A stretch of DNA of 64,000 nt from Clitoria ternatea (taxonomy: Eukaryota; Streptophyta; Magnoliopsida; Fabales; Fabaceae), in the NCBI GenBank assembly GCA_037962975.1, contig CM075674.1, forward strand, positions 90,536,501 to 90,600,500. The letters are read 5' to 3'. Below the pieces are notes generated by a model. That model was not told where the DNA came from, made no database searches, and saw only the letters and a program-made list of their open reading frames with translations. This document shows, one piece after another, positions 22,345-33,779 of the stretch. Made by a program: the position numbers and the translations under genes. Within the stretch, counting starts at the first letter, position 1, and every line of letters starts with the position of its first letter.

Positions 22345-23665
22345 TACAACTTCTCAAGAAGTCCAAGGAGAATACAACAAAAAAGAAAAACATAGCATTC
22401 AAAGCATTTAAACAAAAAAATAACTGAATAAAAGAATGATGATGAGTGAAATAAAGCTCCCAACCTCTTTATCAAGAAGTTTATAAAATTCTTGAACAAT
22501 AACAATTTCATTAAGAAGGGCCAAAATAGAAAGACAATAAAGAATGCCAATCTCATGTGTTTCAAATGTGGTAAAGTAGGACACTTTAAGTCAAAGTGCC
22601 CAAAACTTTTCAAGAAGCCAAGAAATGACAAGAAGGTAAAGAAAATGGCTTACATAGCTTGGGATAATAACTCTATGAACTCATTAGATTCATCGAGTGG
22701 AGAAGAGGAAAATCTTTGTCTCATGGAAAGTCATCAAAAAGAAGATGAAAACAAGGTAAGTAACAATTTTTACAATACTTATGACAAATTGTTTGATGCC
22801 TTCCGTGATTTACAAGATAAATTTTTTAAAATGGGCAAGAAATTGAAAAAGGTTAATGAACATATATTTATTCTTGGAAAGAAAATTGAGTATGTTAACT
22901 CTGTCAATACTAATCTAACTAAAAAGAATTCATCTCTTGAAATTTCTCTTTCTAAAACCAAATTAAAGTTTTCTGTCTCTAATTGCTCCAACTATAAAAT
23001 TTTAAAAAATGAGACTGAGGATTTGAAAAACTCTTTGGCTAAGTTGTTTATAAATGGTAAAAAGAATTTAGATATTTTACTTGGTAACCAAAGATGTGTA
23101 TTTGATAAGGCTAGAATAGGATACAAGCCTAGAAAGCAACAAAAGTCTTTTGAAAACTTCTTTGGTAAATAAGGAAAATCTTTTTTGTTTGACAAAACAA
23201 ATCTAAAAGTCATTTATTAAATGATTTTACTATAGAATAAAAGGACATAAAGTCTCTATTTGTAACACTAGAAAAAAGATGCTTTTAAACAAAGAATTTG
23301 GGATGAGGGAGTCCCCTCAACTAACACACAAGGACCCAAGATAAAATGGGTACATAAAAATTAACCTAGGATGTTTTTGTGGGTCTACTTCAAGTAAAAA
23401 AAAAATTCAAGGTGGTATCTAGATATTGAGTGCTCCAAACATATGACCGATGATAGAATTGAGTTTGCTCAAATCACATCAATAAACAAAGTTCATGTAT
23501 CCTAAGGGGATAATTCAAAAGGAAAAATCCTCGGAGTTAGAAAAGTAGATAATTCTCAATCAACCTCCATCTCTAATGTTCTCTTGGTTGAAAGACTTAA
23601 GCACAATCTTTTGAGCATAAGCCTATTATGCGATAAAGGTAACCATGTCATTTTCAATTCTAGCA
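22345..23665 (+). pseudogene. Sirevirus gag-protease relic, element B
   Basis: After the LTR end at 22314 the N-terminal part of gag is missing. The open stretch 22492-23172 (226 codons, no proper start) contains a perfect zinc knuckle CFKCGKVGHFKSKC (CX2CX4HX4C), then MAYIAWDNNSM and a Lys-rich coiled-coil region, as in the other two gag copies here. Further on, the frame reads WYLDIECSKHMTDD (about 23410-23450), the copia protease active site with the usual DSG changed to DIE, and VLLVERLKHNLLSIS (about 23579). The copy breaks off near 23665 in unrelated sequence. It has stops and frameshifts and is dead. Confidence 0.85.
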
Positions 23666-24233
23666 TGTACACAACCCCTTAGATCATCATTTCACTCAAG
23701 CTCAAGCCATACATGTATGAGATTTAACCATAGAAGTAAGATACCACACATGCAAGGCCAAACATAATATTTTTTCATCAAAAAATATTGCATAATATGG
23801 CATCAACATTATCACTCAATATTCATCCATGTTTTTAATCATTAATTCATGCCTAAAATTCTAGATTTCATGCATTCATAAAAGATCTCAGGCATAGCCA
23901 TCAAATATCTTACACACAATATAAAATACAACATTTTTCAACATGGAACTTTACATGCAATGACATCAACATCACCACTCAATAATCAACCATCATGATC
24001 ATAAAAATATTTCATCAACATTCAAAAATCCATGCATGCAAAGGTTCAGCATAGCTACACACGCCAAAAACCACATGCAATACCAAAGGTGACATTTTAA
24101 ACATTGATTCTTTACATGCAATGGGATTATGGACACCTTTCCTTGTCCAGCCACCTAGCCACGAGATTCAGCATACCATAACACTTATATTTGCATGTAA
24201 AAGTTTATCAAATTGTAGAAAGGCACATGTTGT
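23666..24233. other. AT-rich noncoding sequence, no gene seen
   Basis: Rich in CATGCA and ATCATCA words, with a single C-rich phrase near 24137-24165. It looks like part of a gypsy LTR or interior but I cannot assign it. Confidence 0.4.
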
Positions 24234-24741
24234 AGCATCCCTCAGTTAACTAAGACAATCTCACACAGCATATCATCCTAGTTAACTAAGAGTATTACTT
24301 AAGTTATAAAATTGAGAAATATTTTTTTATAACATAAAATAAAGGTGGATCATAACATTCATAATAATAGTTCATACATTATTCAACATTGCTTGACATA
24401 CTCTGAATGAAGCAGGGGCACGTAGGCTCCCAAAATATAAAAGAATACGACTCAACTACTAAACAAAAGAAGACAATCAGACTACCTTTATGACAGTTCA
24501 CCTAGAAATAGAATCCTACCACTACTGCTCCTAACTATGCATCCCTGGAGGGGGGTGGTTGAGGCGAGATACTTTCACGGGTAGGTCCCAGTCCTATTGG
24601 GCACTAATCACGATAGACATATGAAGTAGCTCTCATGAGATTCCTCTCAACTGAACTCATCTCAAAGATATCTCGCAGCTCTCTATGGGCATAACACTAG
24701 TAAATATAACAAAGGAAGATTCGAGAATGGTCTCACTCAGC

Positions 24742-25350
24742 TCAGGGCAGGAGACTTTCCATCAAGGGAGGCTCTACTTCTTCATCTTCCTCTTCTATGG
24801 GCTCTTCATCCAGATCTTCCTCTGAGTCTTCCTCTTCAGCTGTGGGAGTGTACTCTAGAGTAAAAGAGAAAGCAGCTGGCACTACCATCTTGAGAGGTAT
24901 GGGCTCTGGATGAGGACTCATTTCATTAGGATCTAAAGGTAGGTTTTTCCCTTCCATGCATCGAAAGGCCTTATATCCGAGAAGATGATGAAGGTCTCCG
25001 TATCTCTATATTGTACTCTCGATCACCTTAATATCCTTCTCGTAAGGAGGCGGCTCCATAGGCGACTTAGTAGATCGAGCATCAACCCTCGCAGGGTTTG
25101 CTCAAGAAGCTTTTGGGATTTCTTCTAGGATAGTTAGAAATCTTCCACTGAATGTTGCCACACTAATCTTCTGCCTTTTTATAGGTCTACTTGCCATGTT
25201 AAAGGAATAACAGTAAAGGTGAGACATTACTTCTACTTGTTCGTCATACAATGAGATGGTCATCATCACTGGCGTTTCCCCAAACCATTTGGTTTTACAC
25301 AACACAAGGAGTACATACACAATCGTGGGAACTTCACCCACATTATTCAT
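24742..25350 (-). pseudogene. Retroelement-derived acidic ORF relic, function unknown
   Basis: Two minus-strand open pieces, 25350-25102 (82 codons) and 24957-24742 (71 codons), are separated by stops. The second is strikingly acidic, with EEEDSEEDLDEEP and a PEPIP motif before it. I do not recognise the product. It lies inside the minus-strand LTR copy, about 0.5 kb from its end, next to the CACTA insertion point. It could be a relic of an element ORF or chance coding in a transcribed LTR. Not a host gene by any evidence seen. Confidence 0.3.
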
Positions 25351-25439
25351 TTCATATCATATCCTTAGATCCTAATATTACTTAGCCATAAGTTTACCTT
25401 CAGGGGTCTATACCCAATCAGTACACCACTAAAAAAATA

Positions 25440-25945
25440 CCTGTTAGCGACGGAAGGAATTGGTCGCTAATCCATGCCATGACCGTCGCTAACACCATTA
25501 GCGACGGCATCTCAGACGGGACAGAGGACGTCGCTAAAACCCTCGTTGAAAACACATCAGCGACGGCATGTATGTCGTCGCTACCATATTGACGGCGTAA
25601 GGCCGTCGCTAAAATCGTCTCTGCCCCAATAACTCCAGCCGTCGCTAAGTGTTGCCATACAGCGACCTCAAAAACCCGTTGCTACTAGCAGCCACCAGCG
25701 ACCACCATACGCCGTCGCTATGGGTACTCATGTAGCGACCACGTGATCCGTCGCTGTGGGAAGCCATAAAGCGACCACAATATTCCGTCGCTGTTTCTTA
25801 CAATACAGCGACCACTGCGGTCCGTCGCTGTTTTTGACAATATAGCGACCACGATATTCCGTCGCTGTTTCTTACAATACAGCGACCACTCTAATTCGTC
25901 GCTGTTTTTAACAATACAGCGACCATCTCTTTCTGTCGCTAACTA
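25440..25945. repeat. Left subterminal repeats of CACTA 3
   Basis: More than 20 AGCGAC or GTCGCT words occur. From 25720 they form units of about 40 bp of the form CAGCGACCAC-spacer-CCGTCGCTGTTT, so each unit is itself a small inverted repeat. Such motifs are the binding sites of TnpA-type proteins in related elements. Confidence 0.9.
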
Positions 25946-26274
25946 GAAATTTCTTTTTTAGAAAATTGGTTTTAATATTTATATAGGTTTTGTTAAATAT
26001 TTTGTATTTTGTATTGGCTGATAAAATTTTATAATTAAATTTAAATAATTTTTTTAAAATATTAAATTATTATTAAAAACAAAATAATAGATTAAATTAA
26101 TTTATCAAATAGGTTGAATTATTAATGATAGGTACAATAAGGCTTTTTGATTTGAATGTAATTACCAATAAATATTGACATAATAAATAAAGAATGACAA
26201 AATAAATACTGAATGAAATTTTGGATAAAAACTAAAAATCACATATACAATGTGTATAAATAATAAAAATACAA
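25946..26274. other. AT-rich spacer between subterminal repeats and TnpA-type gene
   Basis: No gene. It probably includes the 3' untranslated part of the gene that ends at 26275. Confidence 0.5.
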
Positions 26275-28086
26275 TCATGGTGGTGGGGGATCCTGGGGTG
26301 GTGGTGGGGGCGCCTGGGAAGTGGGGGGAGGTAGCCTCGCCATCAACTGCATCAGTAGCTCCTGCTGTTGAGCAAGTTGCCGACGAGTCTCGGCGTGCTG
26401 CTCCTCGGCCCGCTGTCGATCCGCCTCGGCTTTCTGTCGGTCCGCCTCGGCCCGCTCCAACAATAACTGCCTCTGACGTCGCTCCTCCTGTAGCTCATCG
26501 TTCAGGTTTTGAATTACCTGAACGACCTCAGTCGGAAGACCAGAGGAAGACGAAGAGGAAGGGGTCTTCCCCTTTTTCGCCAGCTGCGTGCCGACGCCAC
26601 CCAATCCAAATACCCTCCCTTTCTTGTTCACACCACCAACAGCCTCCATATAGATGGCGTTGTCGTCAGAACAAGATAGGGTGGGAGGAACCTCCCCTTC
26701 AGGAGTGGAAGCCACCATGTCCGCCTCCTTCTCGGCCCTCCTGGCCTGATACGCCTCCTGTAAATTCAAAAACAATGATAGGATTAGTAAGCTGATTTGT
26801 AAATTATAAGCATGTGTCAGTTAAAAGTAAATACCGCTAGATCCGTAGTCTTCTGGTTTACCCATGCACCGGCTTTGTTCTTCTTGGTCATTTGCATGAC
26901 CTCAAACAAAGAAGGCTCCCGGTGCTCCCTCTGCTCCTGTGGTGGACAAAAAACATTGAGATTATTATTTGTAAACATGTAAGATGAATCATAATAGAAA
27001 TGTTTAACATAAATATACTTACAAATCTTTTCTTGTGCTCAAGGGTTGAAATGCTACCCCCAGTGTAAACCGAGGCTACAGCATCGGCGGCTCTGTTGGC
27101 CCTGTTCCAAGCACTCACCTGCTGGAACGGGACCCCGCCCCACTTCTGGACCATCCCGTCCCAATGGTCCTCCGGGATCCAACGAGGGCGCTCACCCTTG
27201 TCCCTCACCTTCCAAAGTGTACTCTTGATGATTTTGGAGGTCTTTGTGGCAAAGACCTTCCTAATCTCATCAATCATACCCTCCGCCCACTGGTAATCAC
27301 GCTGTAAAATGAAATGAGAAATCAAAATTAATAACAGGTCTATTTTACAAATCAAGTCACCTTCTCAAATGAGCTAGGAACTTACCGAGAAGGTGTCAAA
27401 CCACCTATCTTGCACAACCTTCCCAGCATCTGTCCAAGATATATATGGACCATCCCACTGGGCCTTCAAAACTTTAGTAATCGCTTTGGTAGTGCGACTA
27501 CTATCAACAAAGCTGTAATGACAACAATTATGTTAGGAGTAAAACAACACACAATCTAGGGAGACTCCCAAAATTTCGGCAGAGTCTCCCCTGTAAATGT
27601 AACATTTCCAAGTTTTTGGTTTAGTTACCCTGTTACAAACAGAAGAGTGCCCAGTACAATTCAATCTATACAAGTACTAATTAAAGTAACATCCAATAAA
27701 CCAACAAGTCTTTTCACTAAAGTTTAATATAAAGTATCATACAAATAACATAAAAGTATTTGAGGTTTAGTCACTTACTCGTCTCCGGCCGGCACGGGCA
27801 CCAACATGGGCAGAGGGGATGCCGGAGGTGGGGTGGCCTGATGGCCATGGTCCTCCAAGCCACCAACTCCAGGACTCTGCTCTGGGGTGGTCAGTCGGGG
27901 TGATGGGGTGGTCTGCTGTGGTGGTGGTGGTGGAGTGGTCTGCTGTGGTGGTGGTGGTGGTGGTGATGGAGTGCTCTGCTATAGTGGTGATGGAGTGGTC
28001 TCCTGTCCTGGGGTGGGAGTGCCCTGCCGGGATGTCGGGGTCCTGGACCCACCACCCCTACTAAAGGGCAGTCGACGTCCCGTCAT
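26275..28086 (-). CDS. TnpA-like protein, plant transposase Ptta/En/Spm family (Transposase_24)
   Basis: Five exons with GT-AG borders are readable on the minus strand: 28086-27779, 27512-27386, 27301-27023, 26936-26835 and 26757-26275, together 1299 nt in one frame. The N-terminus is Pro/Gln/Thr-rich. The core reads WDGPYISWTDAGKVVQDRWF, then a block with KGERPRWIPEDHWDGMVQ and WNRANRAADA, the signature of the Ptta/En/Spm family. The last exon holds a nuclear-protein-like coiled coil (RQRQLLLERAEADRQKAEAD) and a Pro-rich end. The protein would bind the subterminal GCGAC repeats and work with TNP2. One in-frame TAG at 27981-27979 (codon 36, in the Pro-rich part) breaks the model, so this copy may be a recent pseudogene, or translation starts or splicing differs. 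Confidence 0.8.
27558..27665. repeat. Direct repeat copy 1 with hairpin, intron of TnpA-type gene
   Basis: AGGGAGACTC and GAGTCTCCCCT (27558-27592) form a stem around CCAAAATTTCGGCA. The following 70 bp (ATTTCC, CTGTTACAAACAGAA, CCCAGTA) match the second copy at 32407. It sits in intron 1 of the TnpA-type gene. Confidence 0.7.
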
Positions 28087-28119
28087 CTGTGGATAAAATC
28101 ATGAAAAGAAAGGTTAGTC

Positions 28120-31100
28120 TCAGGATATATATAAACCTATGTATATATGTTTAACAACTACATACTCTGTGTCTGTTTCAGTTTCAAATTCCCCCTCAAT
28201 TTCAGTGTCACTGTGGTTATCTGTTTGAACAAGTTCATCAGTATCCAAATCAGCCCTAGACCGTTTTGATCGAGAGACAAGGTCTTTGTCAATGTGTTCA
28301 CCCCCCGTAGTGGCGAGTGTCTCATCCATTATGACTGGATCAATGTTGAACAACAAATTGGCATCGTTGAGCTCGTGTGGTGCAAGCTGATAAGCGTCTA
28401 CGACCTCCTCGAAGACATTGTCAGTGATCTGACTTCGGGCCTTGGCCTTGATTACTGCATACCAATCCCGATGTCCTCCTGGGAAGTCGGTGTAATAAAC
28501 CTGCTCAGCTTGTTAGGCAAAAATGAAGGGATCAAACCCTTTATATCTACCATTCTTCTTGACCTCAACTAAGCCGTAGTTGTTGTCAACCTTTGTTCCA
28601 ACACCGATTGTGTTGTCAAACCAATCACATTTGAATAGAACAATATCTCTTCTTAGTCGTCCAGAGAATGAAACTTCAACAATCTCCATCAGCACTCCAT
28701 AAAAGTCTTCTTCCAACTATCCGACGGTGCCTTTAACACAAACCCCGTAATTATGGGTGCGCATCCCTTCACTCCATTGAAGAATATTAAACTTGTAGCC
28801 ATTTACATAGTAAATAGGCCATTTTTTAACAGTTTTCACCGGCCCCCAAGAAAGGGCTTGGAGTAAAGAATCTTCAATATGGTTGTTAGGGTCTTGTATC
28901 TATGTACAACATAAGAAGTAGGTCATCGTTAGATATTGGGAGTTAGAAGCAAAGATTAAAAAACACTTGGTAAACGGGTCTTACGTGTTGCGCGAACCAA
29001 CCAACGAACTTGGATGACACCTCACTATGAATTTGGTCATCAGTTAAATCATTTTGCTGAAGTTTTAGCATATCTGTGTATAAGCTATTCAAAGGAAACA
29101 AATTTAGATACCATAAAAGCTACGTTTAGAATGTAACATATAAGTTGTATGACTTACTCAATAAAGGGTTCCACTTCTGGGCAATTTAGAAGAATGTACA
29201 AGTGAGCCGCCTTTCGATCTTTCTCATCAATGTAACATTTTGTGACCTTGCCCCCCGGGTGACCAGGATAGTTGAAAATCGATGTTTGTTCATCAAACCC
29301 TGTGCGGCTGGCTACCCCAAGATTGCGGGGAATTCTACTCATTCTAGTTTCTATCTCCGTCGGAAAATAGAAAGAAGCAAAGGTCGTCATTTCTTCAACT
29401 AAGTATGCCTCACAAATTGATGCTTCAACGCAGGCTTTGTTCGATACTTTATCTTTTAAGGAGCGTAAGAATCTTCAACATCATTAACAAGATAGTGTTA
29501 AGTTAGAAAATACTATTATAAGAAGTGCTTGCAAGGAAATTAAACAGTTATGGCGTTCACCTTTCGAATAGATACATCCAACGATACTGCACCGGGCCAC
29601 CAACCAAGGCCTCGTACGGTAGATGGATAGGCAAATGCTCCATCGAGTCAAAAAAACTTGGTGGGAAAATCTTCTCCAACTTACAAATCAATACCGGGAT
29701 AGTTTCTTCCATCTTCACAAGTTTCTCCACAGTCAACGAAGTAGCCGTCAACTCCTTAAAGAAGTGACTCAACTCCACCAACGGCTTCCAAATAGGCTTC
29801 GATAACGCATGAAACGTGTACGGGAGTAGTTGTTGCATAAACACATGGAAATCATGACTTTTCATGCCAAACACCTTGCCCTCCTTCACGTCGACACATC
29901 TACTCAAGTTAGAAGCGAATCCGTCAGGCAGGGTCAACCCATTCATCCAAATACACACAACAATCTGTTGTGGTCTAGTTAAAGCATATTTTGCATGGGG
30001 TTTAAACATTCTTCCACGTCCCGCATCCCTCAACTCCAACTCCTTCCTAGAACACCAAATCGGAAGGTCTAGACGACTCTTCTCGTTGTCCTTTGTTCTC
30101 CCCTTGATGTCCATAACAGTGTCAAAAATATTCATGAAAACATTACGTTCAGTGTGCATGACATCAATGTTGTGTCTTAACAACAAGTCTTTCCAATATG
30201 GCAAATCCCACAAGACACTCTGCTTCACCCAGTGGTGTTCCTTACCGTAACCCGCAAACTCCTTAACACTCTTGTCCCAGATGTAAGGATACTCTTCGAC
30301 CCTCTGCCAAACGCGTGCACCAGATAACCTACGGGGTGGAGGTTCATTAACAACCTTGTTCTTCTTAAAAGCGGTTTTATTTCTCCTAAACGGGTGATCC
30401 AACGGTAGAAACTTTCTATGACAGTCAAAGAAACTTGTCTTGCCACTAACAGGGAGTGATTCCCCCCCGGTATGTTCCATGCATACAGGGCAAGCAAGCT
30501 TCCCAGACGTGGACCATCCAGAAAGCATACCATAGGCCGGGAAGTCATTAATAGTCCACATCAAAACAGCACGCATCATAAAGTTGTTCTTCAAAGACGC
30601 ATCGTATGTCATTACCCCGACATCCCATAACTGTGATAACTCTTCAACCAACGGTTGCAAAAACATGTCTATGTTCGCCTTTGGATTTTTGGGTCCTGGA
30701 ACCAGTATAGATAGAAACATGACCTCCCTCTTCATACACATATCAGGAGGCAGATTGTATGGGGTCAGGATGACTGGCCAACAAGAGTAAGCTCTTCCAT
30801 ATTGACCGAACGGGTTAAACCCATCAGTACATAAGCCAAGTCTTACATTGCGTGGCTCGCCAGAAAAGTCTGGATATAGCTCATCCAAACACTTCCATGC
30901 TTTCCCGTCGGAAGGATGACAAAGAAACCCCTCTTGTGTTCGGTTCAGAGCATGCCAACGCATGTGTTTTGCCGTGGACAATGAGGCATACAGGCGTTGA
31001 AGACGCAGTGTTATAGGGAAGTACCACATTTTCTTCCTAGCCGTCCGGGTTACCTTCCCTCTCCTTTTAACGGTCTTGTAGCGTTCCTCATTACAATGCA

Positions 31101-31872
31101 GACATTTTGTGACACTCTTGTCTGCAAACTCATTTCTGAATAGCATACATCCACCAACACAACACTCTATCTTCACACAACCCAACCCCAAGTTTGCGAC
31201 TTGTTTCTTAGCACCGTACAGGTTTGCTGGCATTCTATGATTACTAGGCATGGTGGAACCCATCAGATTGACCATCCTATTAAAACAACCTCCTGAAAGA
31301 TTATAATCTGCCTTTAGGCTTAAAGCAGCTAGGGAGGCGGATAACTCAGTGTGACTGTTGCACCCGTCCCACAATGGAGTCTGAGCCGCCGCTAACAAAT
31401 CATAAAATCTCTTCACCTCCGGATTAGGATCCTCCTCTACACTGTCAGAGTCTCTATGACCTGCTTGGTCATTATGTTCCAGCATACGCCCGGTGGAGGG
31501 CCCAACATGATCCATTACCATTTGTTCTATGTTGTTGTATGTATCCCTATTTCCTCTAACCTCGTAGTAAGACTGTTGCACGGTTACGTCTGATGGTCTA
31601 CGCGGTAACTTCTCACCATGGTTGTACCAACAGTGGTATGTTTCCATGAACCCTATCTCAGTTAGGTGGCACATGACATCATCCGCGTATTCAAAACTCA
31701 TGCATTTGCACCTTGAGCACAGACAACGAATCTTCTGAGTAGCTTCAAATCCAGGCGTGTTTGCCGTAGCGAATGGAATGAACTCCAATAGCCCCATCAT
31801 AAACTCCTCAGTCACTCGCCGACTGTGATCTAGTCGGTTGTACATCCATCGTCGATTTTCCGGTACCTCCAT
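28120..31872 (-). pseudogene. TNP2-type CACTA transposase (TnpD-like), two nonsense mutations
   Basis: Exon 1 (31872-29561) is open for 771 codons. It shows the transposase-associated domain (residues 8-86, RRWMYNRL to WYNHGE), Transposase_21/TNP2 (about 280-600) with LCTDGFNPFGQYGR (D350), CPVC (461) and NIDVMHTERN (D570), candidates for the DDE catalytic residues, then the DUF4218 start. Exons 29472-29158, 29084-28985 and 28899 onward continue DUF4218 and DUF4216 (VLFKCDWFD, DPFIFA-QAEQVYY). Splice phases fit throughout. In the last exon a TAG (28719-28717, GTVG-stop-LEED) and a TAA (28515-28513) stand where Gln codons are likely, consistent with C-to-T changes. The enzyme cuts and joins element ends; this copy would be truncated but keeps its catalytic part. 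Confidence 0.85.
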
Positions 31873-31995
31873 TTACAATATCTAACAAGCACGATTTCTG
31901 TTACTTTACGTTTTTAAAATTTTATTTCACTATCGGTTGTGAATCACTCGATCTCTTTGATGTTGCAAATTGGTGGGGCCCTATCCCATTCGGTA

Positions 31996-32230
31996 TGAAT
32001 ATGCAACCATCTGTAACCCATCGATGTTGTATGTGGTCTATCTTGTGTCGTTGATGTTCATTTGAAATTTCGACAGCATTTCGCATTGGTCCCCGAGTAC
32101 ACAGAGATACGTACGGTATGAAACACCACACGCAGACATGCACCCTGGGGACAATACGAAACACCATAACCGAAATTTCAAATGAACATTCAACGTCTCA
32201 AATCATGACCACACACAACATTGATGGGTT
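31996..32230. repeat. Inverted repeat upstream of TNP2
   Basis: The left arm (31996-32110, containing GTAACCCATCGATGTTGT and TGTTCATTTGAAATTTCG) is mirrored by the right arm (32120-32230, CGAAATTTCAAATGAACA and CAACATTGATGGGTTACG) with a very short centre and scattered mismatches. It lies about 120 bp upstream of the TNP2 start codon, so it could fold in the leader or be part of the promoter. Confidence 0.7.
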
Positions 32231-32406
32231 ACGCCCTACTGGTTACAAATTAATACCAAACTGTCCAACCGGGACAATTCAAGATCCAACACAACATGGC
32301 ACATCAACCGGTTGTTTTGAAACTTGAATGGGAATCTAATGGGTACACACACGACTAAACCCTACATTTTTAAATCATGAGTTTTATTTTTTAAGTTCCC
32401 TAAAAA

Positions 32407-32515
32407 AGGGAGCCTGTCAAAATTTTGGCAGAGTCTCCCCTGTAAACTAGACATTTCCCAAATTTACAAACCACCTGTTACATACAGAAAACTTCCCAGT
32501 ATAGATAAATAAATA
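32407..32515. repeat. Direct repeat copy 2 with hairpin, upstream of TNP2
   Basis: This matches 27558-27665 in the same orientation (TTTTGGCAGAGTCTCCCCTG, ACCTGTTACATACAGAA, CCCAGTA). The stem is less perfect here (AGGGAGCCT). Its occurrence in a gene's upstream region and in the other gene's intron suggests a shared element function; that is inference. Confidence 0.65.
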
Positions 32516-32557
32516 TACCATACGTATTATATATGATATTTAGAGTTATGAACACCA

Positions 32558-32795
32558 AATCATGTTATCAGTACATAAAACCAATGCCTAATGAGCTCTG
32601 CTCTCCACTAACAAACAACATTACACATGCACAAAGAATCATGTTATCAGCACACAAAACCAATGCCTAATGAGCTCTGCTCTCCACTAACAAACAACAT
32701 TACACATGCATCTTCAAATCATGTTATCAGCACACAAAACCAATGCCTAATGAGCCCTGCTCTCCACTAACAAACAACAATCCACATGCATACAC
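32558..32795. repeat. Three tandem copies of an about 79-bp unit
   Basis: Units begin AATCATGTTATCAG at 32558, 32637 and 32717 and share CCAATGCCTAATGAGC and CTCCACTAACAAACAAC with very few differences, so the amplification is recent. It is in the noncoding part of CACTA 3 upstream of TNP2. Confidence 0.9.
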
Positions 32796-33547
32796 ATAAT
32801 GACAAAGTCAGTGTTACGGGATTACCTTGAGGAAAAAAGTGAGGGAAGAATATAAAGCTATCGACAAACGATCACAGACCACGCGTAACGTGTGCTAGTC
32901 TGCATGACAAACCAATAACTGGTTAGACAGTTACAAGTAGCAAGGAAACTAAACAAAGAGAGACACGTAAAGCAAATTATAGATTAAGTACATTGCAAGG
33001 AAACTAAACAAACAGAGACAGTCAAAGCAAATTGTAGCTAAGGTGGCAAAAATAAAGCGTTCAATTGGAAAATTGATTACTAATAACTCAATATTATATA
33101 AGGTCTATCCCATTCAATGTTAAAGGCCAACTTCAAGTAAGAAAAATAAGAACACTCTAATGGATTCGGATAGGGGGCTTTAATGGATTCAGGAGGTTGA
33201 AGACTGCCTCCATCACAGCTTATTTTTCTGTTATTTAGAACCTAGACTTTAGGAGGAGCTCTCAACATCATTAACTATCATTTGTTTCAAATACTTTCTG
33301 CAATGCATGTGTCCAAATGTATGAACAAATACAAAATGCAACTAACGTACATAGTATATAAGGTTTAGTAGGGTATAATTGTAAAAATGGAATACAATTC
33401 ATATATTTCATATTTTGAAAATTTTCCATATACATAAGCTCATCTACTGTTATACTCACTGGAAAAATTATAATTTAAGGTAAATAACTAGATAATTAAC
33501 AAACCTTTTGGTCTTCATCATTATCCTAGAAAATTGGATAGCAAACA

Positions 33548-33735
33548 ATGACTCTTGATATCTTTGATAAGAATATGGTTCATTAATTAGAAATTAGCTA
33601 TTTTTGAATTTCTAGTTTTCTATAAATATCCCTTGTACACATTCTTCATTTTCAGTGTTAATGAAATCGAGTCTCAGTTTCTTCTTCTTCTATTTTTTGA
33701 AACTCTCCTTTCATATGTATTCTTTGTTCCTGTGG
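33548..33735 (+). repeat. Putative 5' LTR of the Copia relic in CACTA 3
   Basis: A TATA-like TATAAATATC (33621) and a pyrimidine-rich leader precede TGGTATTAGAGCCC (33736-33749), a primer-site sequence for initiator Met-tRNA. The LTR start near 33548 (TGACTCTTGAT) is a guess. Confidence 0.4.
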
Positions 33736-33779
33736 TGGTATTAGAGCCCTAGCTGAGGGCTCTACCACAACAAAACACC

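Noticed and set aside
25680..25945. Regularly spaced repeats that look like a CRISPR array
   Set aside because: The GCGAC units are inverted-repeat pairs with similar, not unique, spacers and lie at a transposon end with a mirror set at the other end; this is a plant CACTA subterminal array.
26250..26795. Plus-strand ORF of 181 codons
   Set aside because: It is the opposite strand of the last exon of the TnpA-type gene and owes its openness to that gene's Glu/Arg/Gln-rich codons.
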